Notes under the pieces: model-generated | What the model saw: the letters and a program-made list of their open reading frames with translations, nothing else | Told to the model about the DNA's origin: nothing | The model's database searches: none | DNA from: Helicoverpa zea | Taxonomy: Eukaryota; Arthropoda; Insecta; Lepidoptera; Noctuidae | Assembly (NCBI RefSeq): GCF_022581195.2 | Contig: NC_061452.1 | Span: 5,277,501 to 5,341,500, forward strand | DNA length: 64,000 bases | Direction: 5' to 3' | Part shown: positions 37,701 to 50,478 of the stretch, piece after piece | Layout of the letters: every line of letters begins with the position of its first letter | Numbering within the stretch: the first letter of the stretch is position 1 | Translations under genes and position numbers: made by a program

Positions 37701-40043
37701 CGATCTTAGCCGTGTTCCGTGCAAGCGTATATTTCTGTTATACGAGTGTATTTATTTTAAATTGCATGCATTAGCAATCCATTAAAGTATTAAAGTAAAG
37801 ACTGAAATATAGTGTAATGAACTCGTTTATTTACGCCTAATTTTCTTAGAGAGACACGCTGTATTATGACTGTATCTCATCATGATCATATCTAAGATCA
37901 CATTGTCACTAAAGTACGACGTGTTTCCTTTCGGATTGCTATTCAGAAATAGACATTAAGAAAGCCAGAAAAAAATTGGTGATCATTCTGATATAATTAA
38001 AAAAAACCTACCACGAATAGAGTTGGTACACCATATACTTATGTACTTAGGTACTGATCTACAAATGCCTAATACATCTCCGTAACTTTATCAAATAACA
38101 CAGCTATTGTAACCCACAACTCAGTAACAAATCTTTGATTCACATTGCCGAGATCCAGGTACACATTTGACGTAGAAACTTGCTTTGTAAGTAAAGGGGA
38201 TTGCCTTAACTTCGCCACGAGAGCCCTTACCGAGCACGTTGTTAGCTAACTAGATTACATCTCTGCTAGTCTTGTTTAAACTATTAACTGGTAGGTATAG
38301 GAACGCGGCTTGCCACTCTATTGTCGTCTTGACCCATTTAAAAAGGTTTTCGTTCAATGTTCAGATGTTTCCTATTTTTGGTACGGCTGTTTTTGGTCTG
38401 ACTGTGGGCTGTCATTTGTTTTGGAAATTATTGTATTGCTTAAAAAGTTTCCAAAAGAATCGTGGTAGAAGTAGAAATGCTCTCTGAAAAACTCCAATAA
38501 ATTTTAAGAAAAATATTGATAATATAACACGAATAGGTACTGCTGGTTTTTTTTTTTGTATAATAGAACCACCAGATGAAATAACGATTTAATCATTGGA
38601 CTCCCAGGCTTATAAAAGGCGCCAAGTCCTGCAAGTGTTACTGCAACAAATAAAATACTTAATGCAACTCGATTCTAATGAAAATTTTGTACGTATAAAG
38701 CACTTTCGCGTTCCTTAACCTGCTTAAACTAAAGTTAAAGAGCTTTATACGTTTGCATAGCATTACAACTTGTTGAACAAACTGTGTATTAATATTCCGC
38801 TGGCAAATATTTACTATTTACTTCCCTTACTATCTCATGAACCCTTTAAACTAATTCAACATTCACTTCATTAAGTATGGCAAAATAGCTTAATCGGGAA
38901 TAAATTGTTTCTAAGAAAACCCGACACTAATTATCATTACATATTTAACTCCCAAAACTATAATAAATAAAAGGAGGAAAATTTATTTGATCTTTTATAG
39001 AATTCCATTTTCAAAAAGTAAATAGCTGCTTAAATGTTACCTAAATGTTAAAAATGATTTAGAATATCACAAGTCTTATTTTAGCTAAGAGAGGTGCTAT
39101 GTTTTTAGTTAGTGTTGGCGGTTATAACGTCATCTAATCTTCCTCTAACGAAGAGTTAATTCTAACTCCGCCGATATCGTAACATCAAACAAGACTATAA
39201 CTGTAAACAAGGAACTGCGTACTAATGATCAAAATTCTGATGAAGTAAGCGAAACATCTGTATACACAGTATTAATTTGATCAGAGCAATGCCATCAAAC
39301 TTCGCACTGAATAGAAATGGATCGCGATACAAAATTATAGGCAGAAAATTAACTAGTCCGAGGATTTATTATGAAAGTAGAAAGAATACAAAACAAATGA
39401 ATATCAGTCACCAAAATGAATATCAACAACAACAAAAGTTCACCCGCAGTTGACTTGTCTCATTACACATTCATCACCTTTTGCGAGATATAACTTCTTA
39501 CAATTTTGACCGTATACACTGCAACACAGGCACGGTTGTAACAATTGAAAGGACGAAACTTAGGTACAACAATTAGCTGATTACAATCAACATATCTAAA
39601 TAATGGGTACAGATAATGATCATCGTGAGCTAAAACTTCAGCATGAACACACAAAGTCCACACTACTCCTACACGTCAGCCGAAAAACTACCCAAACCCC
39701 GAAAAATATCAAAATCACAAAAATAGCTAACATGGACGACATTGACTCAATTTGGCTGTGATATATTTGGAAAATGGAATATTCGGCGGCCCCAGTTAGA
39801 TTTATTGATAGATATGGAAACCCGTTATTTAGTACCTGCAATATGAGTACATTGTGTTTGACTATCCTATGATATAGATCTGTGTTTTGGTTTGATTCAT
39901 GACTTTTATTTGTATTGTTGCATCTGGGTTTTTGTGGGGCTCTAAAATTTTAGCTGCTGATGTCTACATTTTATACTTAAGTACTATTTTAGACTAAGGC
40001 TTATGTTACGTTCTAGAAACAACTCTGCCTTGTTTATATTATA
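34786..40043. other. AT-rich non-coding sequence
   Basis: No recognisable gene or repeat family. The 106-codon plus frame at 37181-37501 encodes a hydrophobic, AT-driven peptide without motif and overlaps another frame. A small imperfect hairpin on TGCCAAC...GTTGGCA lies at about 36357-36398. Confidence 0.4.
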
Positions 40044-40455
40044 CTAGCCGTTCCCCGCGGTATTACCCGCGCCCGGTGTATTTTTTGCCGCTCTGGTACA
40101 TGGTGAGCAGTAGCGTCTACCTACACTTGGTATTGGTATACTCATATAAGTTATGCTACCCTGGTACATGGTGAGCAGTTGCATCGAAATTTCGTTATTG
40201 GTATACTTTACTAAGGTGAATTATGCTGTCCTAGTACTTTACTTTTGTGGTTCTGCGGCATTCCGTAAGTTGGTTTTTGTCTAATCACTCCCGTCCCGGG
40301 AATCTTACTCGCAATTTTTTTTCCTTATTTGCTCACCATTTAGACCTACCCTGGACTACGACAAACATTTTAAAACTAAAATCAGCTCAATCGGCCCAGC
40401 CGTTCTCGAGTTTTAGCGAGACTAACGAACAGCAATACATTTTTTTATATATAGA
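40044..40455 (-). mobile_element. Non-autonomous Helitron, minus orientation
   Basis: Read on the minus strand it begins TCTATATATAAAAAAATG after a host A and ends GGGGAACGGCTAG before a host T, the Helitron A|TC...CTAG|T pattern. A CCGCGG-type stem lies just inside the CTAG end. The wording CAGCCGTTCTCGAGTTTTAG near 40398-40417 is a familiar part of a lepidopteran repeat. A duplicated sub-block around TGGTACATGGTGAGCAGT occurs at about 40095 and 40162. It is 412 bp and non-coding. Confidence 0.7.
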
Positions 40456-40561
40456 TTACATCAGTCATGGTGTCAAAACGTAAAGGAATATACAAATACA
40501 TATATCCAGCTAACATAAAGGTACATAATTGCTCGTCATCATGCCAGTTCCAGTCTAACGT

Positions 40562-40673
40562 CCCCACTCCGAGACATTTAATGGTTACTTAAGCCATTCC
40601 TTAGTGAAGGATTTGTATGAAATTGCGTCACTAAGGACTGACTTAAGTAATCATTAAATGTCTCTGAGTGGGG
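40562..40673. mobile_element. Small MITE with 31-bp inverted ends, 112 bp
   Basis: The ends are CCCCACTC and GAGTGGGG, and inverted similarity continues inward through AGACATTTAATG and ACTTAAG for about 31 bp with two or three mismatches. The centre is about 50 bp. I see no clear target duplication, so the superfamily is open. The element can fold into one hairpin. Confidence 0.65.
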
Positions 40674-42597
40674 AGGTAAATCAAATTAGAATTACCAGAC
40701 TTATGACTCACATTTTTTATATTATATTTTCTTGAGAAAATATCAGGAAGAGAAATTCATTAATTTTAATAAACTGAGACTGCTGTTTCCTCCCTGTACA
40801 ACGCACCGCCGTACCCAGCCGATACGGCCGAGTTATCAAGAAGTGATGCTGTCAAACATTCGCGCTAACAAGCTGCTGTTAAGTTCGATAACTAAAAACA
40901 TTTTAATGGAACTCAAGCTTTGATTTCGATAAAACAAAGGGGACAATATTCTCAGTTTACGTTTATAAAATGTTCATTTGTGTGGTCCCAAGTTGAGTGA
41001 CGTTGGCGAAAAAAAAACAAATGACGGTTTCAGGATTATGACTTTTAAAACAAAAGAGTGTTGATAGTGAAGAATTTGAATGACTAGATGTAACTATTAC
41101 TAAGCACGCTGCTTAAAATATAGGTAGACATTATGTTACCAAGTTTGTCTGTTCTAGAGTAATTTTGTAGAGATTCTAAAATGGGAACACAATGAGAACC
41201 TAATTATATGATGAAGGATGAAGCACAGAATTCTATTTGTTGGTTCACTGAACTTTGTACAGCACATGTAACATTTAAATTAAAACAATTACGTTTTCTC
41301 TTAAAATGTATCTTCAAAGAAAATCGTTATTTTCTTGGAAAACCATATTTGCTTCAGGCTTCCTGCTAAAGAGAGAAAATTTCATAGTAATAAAATTACA
41401 ATTATTAATTATTACAAAATCAATTATTTAGCATCTTATTGCAAAGAATCAGTAAATTTCTTAAGTGAAATTCAAGCCTTTTGTCCGTCAATTGGTGCAT
41501 GCATAATCGCACCACATTCAATTTTCCTAGATAAAATTTTCAAGGTTTACTCAGCAACATCTTACAACTAATGTAAATAGGGATGATATACTCAATCATG
41601 TTTCCAAAAATAAAGTGTTTGCGTGCAGCTTTAAGGCGCCAAACCTTCTTGCTTTAATAATAGGCGCTTAAAGTCGAGCCTACACAAACAAAGCCTAAGT
41701 AAATTTCATATCTGCCTTATTTTGTTGTTCTAGGATTTACGGCATGTGTTGTGTTAAGTATTAGGTTTATATTATATTATACTATCAACGTTTAGGTCAT
41801 AAGTTGCTACACTTCATCAGGGTTTAGCGTTTAATGAGGCAAACAGTTTAAGTGTCGATGTAAAGTTGTGGGAGTAAGTAGATCGATGAGGTTGAATCGT
41901 TGGTAAATATCTTGTGGGTATAACAAAACCTCAGCCTATATAAAGGCTTACAAAGTCTAGACATGCGTGTTTTTTCTTATAACTTAGCGCAGGAGTATAG
42001 AACAGCACTTACCTAAGTATATACTTACTTAATTTCCAATTTAATATTTGCGAGTAACAACCAAAAATATCATGAGCTACTCTCATCGTTATGGGAGCGT
42101 GGTTTTGGCACATTTGTTACCAGCATTGGTAATAGTGTTTGAAAAGCCAGCTTCAGCAAACCACCACGTTGTTAAGATAAGGAAATCAACAAACTTAGGC
42201 AGAGTAATACATATTAGTTTGTTAAAACATTGTGACTCAGCGTGACCGACGATCTAATTTGACACAGTTGGAGTAGAAGCTGAGTCGTCTTAGATTGCCG
42301 ATCGGAACAAATGTTTCTTTTCTAGTCTGTGTCGGTCGGACTAGAAGAATCAGTGCTTACTAATTAAGAGATTTTTTGGTCAAAGTTGTTAACTATGGAA
42401 AATTCAAAGCACCCGTAAAAGTTGTGATCTTATACTTAGTCCTTATTTTATTGTGTTGATACTTAATTTAAAGACTTTCTGATCTGCGTGTTGTTGTGAA
42501 AAATTAATTGACTCATTTGTACAAAAACAACATACATTTGAGTAAAAACTATGTACAATACACTTTTCAAGCTATAATAATATCCTGCTAATGTAAG
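40674..42597. other. Non-coding sequence
   Basis: No gene recognised. A loose palindrome built on GGCGCC/GGCGCTTAAAG lies near 41631-41675. Frames of 63-78 codons lack motifs. Confidence 0.4.
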
Positions 42598-42610
42598 TCC
42601 AAAAAATAAT

Positions 42611-43002
42611 CATCATCCTCCGAGCCTTTTTCCCAATCATGTTGGGGTCGGCTTCCAGTCTAACCGGATTCAGCTGAGTACCAGTGCTTTACAAGAAGCG
42701 ACTGCCTATCTGACCTCCTCAACCCAGTTACCCGGGCAACCCGATACCCCTTGGTTAGACTGGTGTCAGACTTACTGGCTTCTGACTACCCGTAACGACT
42801 GTAAAGGATGTTCAATGACAGCCGGGACCTACAGTTTAACATGCCATCCGAAACACAGCCAATGGTGTCTAAGATATACTTAGAAAGTACATACAGACTT
42901 AGAAAAGTTGCATTGGTACTTGCCTGACCTGGGATCGAACCCGCGCCCACATACTTGAGAGATTGGTCCTTTACCCACTAGGCCACCACGACTTTTTAGC
43001 GA
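42611..43002 (-). mobile_element. Full-length tRNA-headed SINE with 13-bp target duplication
   Basis: On the minus strand the head lies at 42925-43000, with the B box complement GGATCGAACCC at about 42933 and an A-box-like GGTGGCCTAGTGGG. The body contains AAGCCGACCCCAAC and the tail is GGATGATG. A direct repeat, TCCAAAAAATAAT, flanks it at 42598-42610 and 43003-43015 and looks perfect. The pieces at 16410-16588 and 34561-34775 are truncated members of the same family, so this copy can serve as the family reference here. Confidence 0.88.
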
Positions 43003-43015
43003 TCCAAAAAATAAT

Positions 43016-43840
43016 ATGGACCTAAAATATTTTAAACACTCACCGTACATCCACAACTACCTACACAACTAAAAGCCCAAAAAAATCCTTCGACAGATAA
43101 AACACGTTCGGAACACCCACATTAATTAATAAAGGGGCTTGTTCACTTGTCAATCGTCATCAGTGCGAAGCTGGGAAGCAGAAAACTCAATTTGCACGCG
43201 TCGGGAACCTCGGCACTGTATCGCTAAATGTCACAAACACGACTCGTACCGCACGCATCGAAGCAGTTATGATCTTTTGACAGTTGACACCAAGATATTG
43301 CCTCGATATAGTGTAGATAAGGCCTTATTCATTTCATATTTTAGGTCAGTTTCAAACATTGTTGTCCATCAAGCTGTATTAGTAATATCCTGTTTAGATA
43401 ACAGACTACAAGTATGCAAAGCTAAAATGTAACGAGAACAATAATATTATTATTGTGGACAATGTTTAAACCTACAAAATCTCCGTTGTTTTGAATGTTA
43501 TTTCTGATTTAGGCTCGCTTGCTATTTATTGGGTTCAACTTAAGTTAGTTTTCATGTTGTGTCCAACCTACGCCTACTTAACTTCTAAAAATATTTAATC
43601 CGTTTTATACTTATACTACTTAGCTTAAAATAATTCACCGAGAATAACTATACAAATTATTAAACTTCAATTAAAAATGGTTGTTGATAAGTTAAATTAA
43701 AACCCACAACAAAATTTTGCGTTAATGAGAATGCAATCGAGAAACGATCGAATTGTAATTATGGGAACACTTTGACCGCAGTCTGTCTGGTCTAGTTTGC
43801 GTATTTTATACAGGGATATCAGTACAATCAGTAATAACAA
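43016..43840. other. Non-coding sequence
   Basis: No feature seen. The 97-codon plus frame at 43139-43432 is Cys/Arg/Ser-rich without a recognised pattern and is likely chance. Confidence 0.4.
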
Positions 43841-44203
43841 CCCACCCAAAACAAAAATGTGAAAGGTTGCCAAGTTCGATAATATGGGAATGCTTCGCCT
43901 ATAAAAGAAGTGAGATCTGAATAAGTACCAAGTTCCATACAAATACCTCAGTTAAAAATAGTTACTTTTTGATGATGGTTCTTGGCAAGTTTTCACACAC
44001 CTTGTTATAAACCTACTAAACGGAATGAATCAAGTATACAATTTTCTATTAAAACTTGCCAAGTAACATCATTAAAAAGTAACTATTTTTAACTGAGGTA
44101 TTTGTATGGAACTTGGTACTTATTCAGATCTCACTTCTTTTATAGGCGAAGCATTCCCATATTATCGAACTTGGCAACCTTTCACATTTTTGTTTTGGGT
44201 GGG
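43841..44203. mobile_element. Foldback MITE with about 154-bp arms, 363 bp
   Basis: The left arm (43841-43994) and right arm (44051-44203) are inverted copies with few differences, around a 56-bp loop. The tip is CCCACCCAAAACAAAAATG, close in its first dozen bases to the tip of the hairpin in the long repeat (CCCACCAAAAAC). No target duplication is obvious. It has no coding capacity; the 81-codon minus frame over its left arm is chance. Confidence 0.8.
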
Positions 44204-44389
44204 ATTTCATTTATTTTTGTAAGGTTGTTTATTTTATTTTTTTCTTATGATTAAGTTAGTTAAGGAAATGTCTCATTTATACTATCTTTCAGATTTTTGA
44301 ATATGCACTATGCTTCTTACAAAGAAATGAACTAGATTAACTAAATGGACTAGATTTACCAACTAACTGACATGACATGTTATCCTATA

Positions 44390-44800
44390 TTATGTTCGTG
44401 GATCAAAGTTACACATTCGTTATTTTCGAAAGCGACTCACACTTGGCCGTTTTCAGATTTTTACTTTACTTTGACTAAATACAAACCTTTGTAACGAATT
44501 TCAGATCGGTACGACCATTCGAAGATATATTATATAAATATAGATAAATTTAGTTCGTTTTAGTTCCTTAGGGGTATAAATTTACACCGGGTATAAAACA
44601 CCTTCATTATTTTGAAACTGACTCACACTTGGCCATTTTCAGATTTTTCCCTTTACCTTGACATAAAGACCTACCTCCATGCCAAATTTCAAGTCAATAC
44701 GACCATTGGAAGTGGTCTAGGTTTTTGATGAGTGAGTCAGTCAGTCAGTCAGTGAGTGTATAGTAAAAATAGCGATTTTCTGACGTCAATATCTCAAGAC
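44390..44800. repeat. Degenerate repeat with two internal copies and a short AGTC array
   Basis: Two blocks about 185 bp apart (around 44425 and 44622) both read GACTCACACTTGGCC followed by TTTTCAGATTTTT. A downstream stretch has GACCATT(C/G)GAAG-type words twice. A short (AGTC)n run sits at 44736-44756. This is typical of retroelement-tail sequence in Lepidoptera, but no ends or target duplication can be fixed. Confidence 0.5.
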
Positions 44801-47800
44801 CTACAAAAGATATATTAATGAAATTTTGTTTTTTAGATAAGTGAGGGGGTCTCAACAGATACTAGAAATTTGATATGCGTAAATAAAATAGATTTTGAGT
44901 TATAGGGGGGTAGAATTTGGCCAGAAATGGTTCGTGTAATATAACCCACGACCGGTGTGTCGCTTTTTTTTGCTCGAACTTGGCGGACACACTGCCGTGT
45001 GTCTAGATCTTTATTGATATACACTGGGTGCCACAGACCTGACAATAAGCAGAACGTGGACAAAATATATGGAGCTATAAACAGTGGATGTGGGGACACA
45101 TGGCAATAATATGAATAATCGCGTAAGCCGGCCCCTCACAATCCATTAGCCGCGTAAGGAAATTGTCCGTCCCCGCCAAATATCAGATTTCACGTTGATC
45201 TGTCTAACGCTGATCCGCTCTGACCGGCGACAATTGAATTAATGTCGTCTGGTCTCAACGCGATTTTTGTCATATTTTCGCCTCATTCCGTTTCACCCGC
45301 CCCATTGTGGAGACGAATTATAGCCAGATATACGCTTAATTGGTTTGGCGTTGCGGTCGCGTGACATTTTCGGTGCATTGCCTTTGTCATCGGTTTAAAA
45401 TTTCAGTGGGACCATTTTTGCGAATTAAATAACGAATAAATAAAATTGGTAACGAGTTAACAGGGGTGCTCGGCAAATATGAATTGCAAACGAGAAGAAT
45501 GAAGTGACGTGTTTGTTTGAAGCAGTGAGTCGAGGAGGTTGTGGCTGAAAAAGTCACGTTGTTGTTCCACAATGAATATTAACAGAGGAATAACGCGGCG
45601 CATCGCAATAGTCTACGGGAAGATAAATTTATCCTCGCGTCGGGAAATGGACCATTTTTCACGGCACCTAACGCTAGGTGTCACATGCTCGGTGCGAAGA
45701 CGCCGTTACTTACGTACTACGTGAGAGGAATACAACACGTGCGCCTGTATTAACCCGGCGTGTATTCTTTTAGTGGGCTGTTGTTTGCACTTTCATTACA
45801 TTAGCACTATATCGAATCAACGCGCGATTCGGTACAGGTGTAAATGGGTTAAGCGTGCGGAGCTGGCACCATTTGTCAACCTGTTGGGGTTTTGGTGAAA
45901 TGTAAGGCAAACACTTTGAGGTTTATCGAAGTTACAAATTGTATTTACTTCGAAATTAAAGTGAGCGTGAAACTTTTTGTGGCTTAACATTTGTGTATTC
46001 GTAAAACCTACTTATTTGGGATTATTGCTTGTTGGGTACCTAGGTATTCTTAGCTCAAGTTAGAGCTATTTAACCATTTTACATACAAGTTGTTTTTACG
46101 AGTCTTTGTGTTTCGACAAAACTGATAATAACACTACAAAACAAGCCACACTTCACACAAAAAATAAAAATTGAAACGACCCACTCGACAATTTCAGACG
46201 TCTGACCATAAAACATAGCCGAACATAATTGCACTAAAACCCACATTATCTTGCACCTGCACGGTACTACACATTCAGCATTTCCCACTCGTGTAACAGG
46301 ACAAAGGTAACAAAACGCGTGGTACCGCTAGATACCGCTAAACTGTTGTTTCAGGTACCTCTTGAAATAATATGCATTATACCGCAATGACACACGAGCC
46401 GTGTTTTCGTTCCGCCGCGAACTTTACGGCTGTTAAGGGATCATTCGGTATTAATTTATAGACTTGTTGTGGATGATGAAATTTATTATAAACTGATATT
46501 ATTTCAGGTTGCTGTTAAATATCGTGATTTAATGAAGGTTTTATTGTGGATAGCAGATAATTTGCATGTGGAAAATAATTGTTAAATAATGTTTTTTTAT
46601 GGGCTTGATACTTTATAATCGACGGTGAAGTTAAGTTTTTATGTATTTCCTATCATTTTTTGTGGCCCTCATCACTAATAAATAGGACAAGTTAAAATTT
46701 TAAAACATCATTAAAACAGCACATCTATATTTTTTTCTACGCGTAGTAATTATCACTCGATTTGAAAAAGCTCTTAGAATTTTTATAAATTTGATCCATG
46801 TCGGAGCTCTCACTATACAAATTCCTTAGTGACCACGTCATCCATACGCTCTAGAAAATACCTAACCCCTACATACGTAGATATAAAGATATGTTATAGG
46901 AAATACTTTCAGAAAATTCCGAAATTCGCCGAAGCTTCTTGCGGTGCACCGTCGATTTGACTATTCCTTCAACGTGAAGGAATTTAATTTATCCGAAACG
47001 TTCCGTGAAAACGTCTGTAAAGTTTTATCTCACACAACGACACGACAAACTGATAACAGAGGCAATGTGATTCGTTCTAGAACAAAATTTATGTGTGTTA
47101 AAAATGGCTGTACTGTTTCAGTTTCAGAATGTTCTTTTTGAAAGTCTAAAGTTTCGGAATTTTAGGTTTTTAGTTTTACTTATCTGAATCCTGGGCGTTT
47201 ATCTCAATCTTACCGTTTTAGTCCTACAACTTAAATACTTACTTGGATGTACATACATATATCGCTGTAAAAGTCGGCTTTAACGTAGTATTTCGCAACC
47301 ATATACTTACTGCAATGTATCTTTAATAATAAAAATTTAAAAATTTCTAAAATATTACGAGTATTTTATTAAAATGAGCTTTAATACAAGATCAAAATCA
47401 TAAGGTGTGCTAAATTTTGTTCTAAAAACCCGGATGCCAATACCATGTATCTACTATGTGTGAATACTATCATAGTGGTGGACCCTGCCAACTGAATGAA
47501 ATATGACATTAAATATGGACATGTTGAACACCAAATAACGTGGTTCGCTCGCTGATGGTAATTGTGGCATCATCACGACAGATCCGACACTGAGCAAAGC
47601 ATGTTTTCATTTTCACAGACAGCCAACATGTAAGCTTATTGAATTATTTCGGATTTGGCTTTATCAGTCAGAAGAGAAGGTGATTTTGTTTGTAACTTCC
47701 GTAAAAGGAGGACGTTCTCATTTCGGGATTTTTCTTTGGTTATTCTCTCATTAGTTTATAAGCATTTGACTACAGCTAATGACATCTAGGTTTAGATGGA

Positions 47801-48382
47801 GATTAAACAGAACTTATTGTTGTTCACAAGCATTTATGAAGGTATAGAAATACTCCTGATAATTTCCAGTCTGTAATTCTAACAATATGACAAAAATTCA
47901 AGGCTTCATAAATACAAAGAAGATGCAAACACTGGTAATAAAACACCAACTTACAAACACACCCAAACACTTCAAGCACATCACAGAACTAACGGTAAAT
48001 TCCAGTCTAATTTCAATAGAAACAAGCTCCAGAAATAAGTGTAACCCCAACCTGAATTATGCTCAGATAACTGTCGCAATAACAATTACATAACACCATC
48101 AGTGTCGCAACAAATCACGCTTACACGTTGTGAGGTTTCAACAAACAAGTTTGCAAACAAGTGAGCTTTTGTGCAGTGCGTTTTCACTGTACTTGTGCAT
48201 TTGAAGTGTTGAGAACTCATTATGTTGGACATAATTACTGATAGGTTTCGATGTTTATTTATGAAGTTGGGTCTTGTCTGCTTTGCTACCTTGGTCAGAC
48301 AATCAAAGAGTGTCATGGTACATCTTTTTTCGTAAGTCGCTAAAGGCATCTCAATTTAATTGTCATTTTTTTTAATTGCGAA
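44801..48382. other. Non-coding sequence with a less AT-rich block at 45120-45450
   Basis: No gene recognised. About 45120-45450 and 45560-45860 are less AT-rich with CG dinucleotides and no long frame. A perfect-looking ordered block of this kind could be regulatory, but that is inference. The remaining sequence is AT-rich, with chance frames up to 88 codons. Confidence 0.35.
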
Positions 48383-48501
48383 TCTATACTTATAATAAAT
48401 CTGTAGAGAGGTCAATTCTGTACATTGAATATATTTCCAAAATAACTATTAGGGGGTGATTAGTGATCGATACTGATGCCAAAAATGCAATCAGAAAAAT
48501 T

Positions 48502-48543
<42 letters not shown>

Positions 48544-49460
48544 AGTCTGTATATTCGTTATGGAAACAAAAACTACTTGACGGATTTCAATGAAACTTGG
48601 TACAATGATTCTTCATACTCCTGGGCAGGTTATAGGATACTTTGCATCACGCTACGATCAATAGGAGCAGAGCAGTGAAGGTAAATGTTGGGAAAACGGG
48701 AGAAGTTACTCCATTTTTTAAGATTCCGTCGCGTGTGCAACCCTTATGGTTACAGCTACACAGAAACCATGTATGACGGAAATGTTCTTCATAAAATTAT
48801 GTAAAAAATATCCCATGACAGTATATATCTATCTTTTATGGTTGACTCACAATAACACGTAAAACTCTCTCGGTAGCTTAGCAGTTCGGAGTTTTCTGAT
48901 TATATTTGTCTACTATTACGTTTATAACACTCTCACTCACACGAATTAAAAATAGTTAATAGTATTACCTATTCATTAAAAAAAGATTCATATAAATCGG
49001 TGAAGAAACACCAAAGTTATACACGAAAAACGGATAAGCCATCGCGCGTGAATACTGAATCACGCTATAAGGATCATTTTTGGGCATCTGTCGCCGCGCT
49101 CGACGCGGCTCGCGGCGCGGTGGTTGCGCGAGTTTCATACAATATTTGGCTCTTGGTGCGATTGATGCGAATAGGCGTTCAGAGTGTTCAACCTTATTGC
49201 GCGACTTTTAGGTTTTAAATAATTTATTTTTAACTTTCTTTTGTTGTTATTTTATAAAATAGGTTGGTACCTATTAGTTATTTTGGTAGTGTTTAAATAT
49301 TCGTTCAAATTACAAATTATTAATAGTTTACATTTTATTTCTTAAAGTAGTAGTAGGTACGCATAGATTTAGATAATTGGAGGGGCTGGTGTTTATTATT
49401 TCTTTCTCTCTTTGCACGAAGTCCGACTCTAACGCGGACGAAGTCGCTGGCAGAAGCTAG
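48383..49460 (+). mobile_element. Non-autonomous Helitron with (TGTC)n microsatellite, 1078 bp
   Basis: It begins TCTATACTTATAATAAATCT after a host A and ends GCAGAAGCTAG before a host T at 49461, with a GACGAAGTC stem inside the end. The opening lines, including GGGGGTGATTAGTGATCGAT, are a sequence I recognise as common in Lepidoptera. A (TGTC)n array lies at about 48506-48546. A CG-rich patch lies at about 49085-49135. The two small plus frames (48463-48678 and 49000-49218) are not recognisable proteins. No Rep or helicase is encoded. Confidence 0.7.
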
Positions 49461-50167
49461 TTATTAATAATTACGCAATGTTTTGTAAAAAGAAAACGAC
49501 TTATAGGTTTCAATTATTAATGAAATATATGTATATTTGTGAGTTATTTGTGAGTTATGGTGGCAGATTACTATAATAAAGTGAATATAATTTTAGCTGA
49601 CTCTGTGACGGAATCCTAATTCCAACATAATTCCATCCACAGCGGATAAGCCACATAATAACAACATTACCAGCAACTTATCTAAACCGGTTCTGTCACG
49701 TCACACTGTCACGGCAAATCGCATTTACACAATGTTAATTCTCATTCAGTCAGGTTTGCAAACAAGGAGGCTTAAAGCCATACTTACTGCTTTATTTCAG
49801 CGCACTGATAACGTACTTGACGTTTTGTAAAGACCGCATGACATTTGTCACGCTCCCTCGCGGCGTTTGAAACTACGCTATCTTAGGATTGACGTATCTG
49901 ATTTACTCGCGGAGTAGCTAAGAATTGGGAATCTGATATATTAATGATTTATGGGCTTCGTTTGAATTTCGGTGGTTTATCTAATTGTAAGTTTCGTAAG
50001 TGATGTATAAGCTGTAAGTTAAATAAATCGATCGTAAGTTTTCACCTAAAATTGGATGGATATTTAATACTAACCGTTTGACTCGTTATACGTAATTTTT
50101 TTATAAGGAAACGTTCACAAAAATTGAGAACTAATGGTAGGTAAAAATTTTACGGCAATTTTTCTTT
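49461..50167. other. Non-coding sequence
   Basis: No gene is seen. It contains an early instance (49694-49712) of the TGTCACGTCACACT word that recurs in the duplicated block downstream. Confidence 0.4.
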
Positions 50168-50478
50168 AATCATAGCACATTCACTAACGCTCGCTCCGCA
50201 GCCTGCCGCAGCTGCGACGCACAGATAATACGCGCGTGTCACCTGCCATCATTTGTCACGTCACACTCCTTGTTATTCCTTCTCTCCTAATTGATCACAA
50301 AAACCAAAGTTATCCAATTTAACTCTCTCTTTTCCCCGCAGATTTAGGAGTATTCTAGTCTACGGTGTTTAATCATAGTGTATTCACAATCACGGCGTCT
50401 CGCGGCTGCGGCGTGCCGATAACACGGCCGTGACACCTGCACGTCATTTGTCACGTCACACTCCCTATTGTTCTTTCA
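50168..50478. repeat. Diverged direct duplication carrying TTTGTCACGTCACACTCC
   Basis: The blocks 50168-50282 and 50371-50478 align in order: AATCATAG, ATTCAC, a CGGC/GCAGC-rich middle, GTGACACCTGC or GTGTCACCTGC, then CATTTGTCACGTCACACTCC and TTGTT(A/C)TT. The last word is identical in both copies. The middle parts differ a lot, so the shared end may be selectively conserved. The 89-codon plus frame at 50430-50699 begins within the second copy and has no motif. Confidence 0.55.

Noticed and set aside
48506..48546. (TGTC)n run considered as a CRISPR-like or regulatory array
   Set aside because: It is a plain tetranucleotide microsatellite inside a Helitron. No spacer structure is present anywhere in the window.
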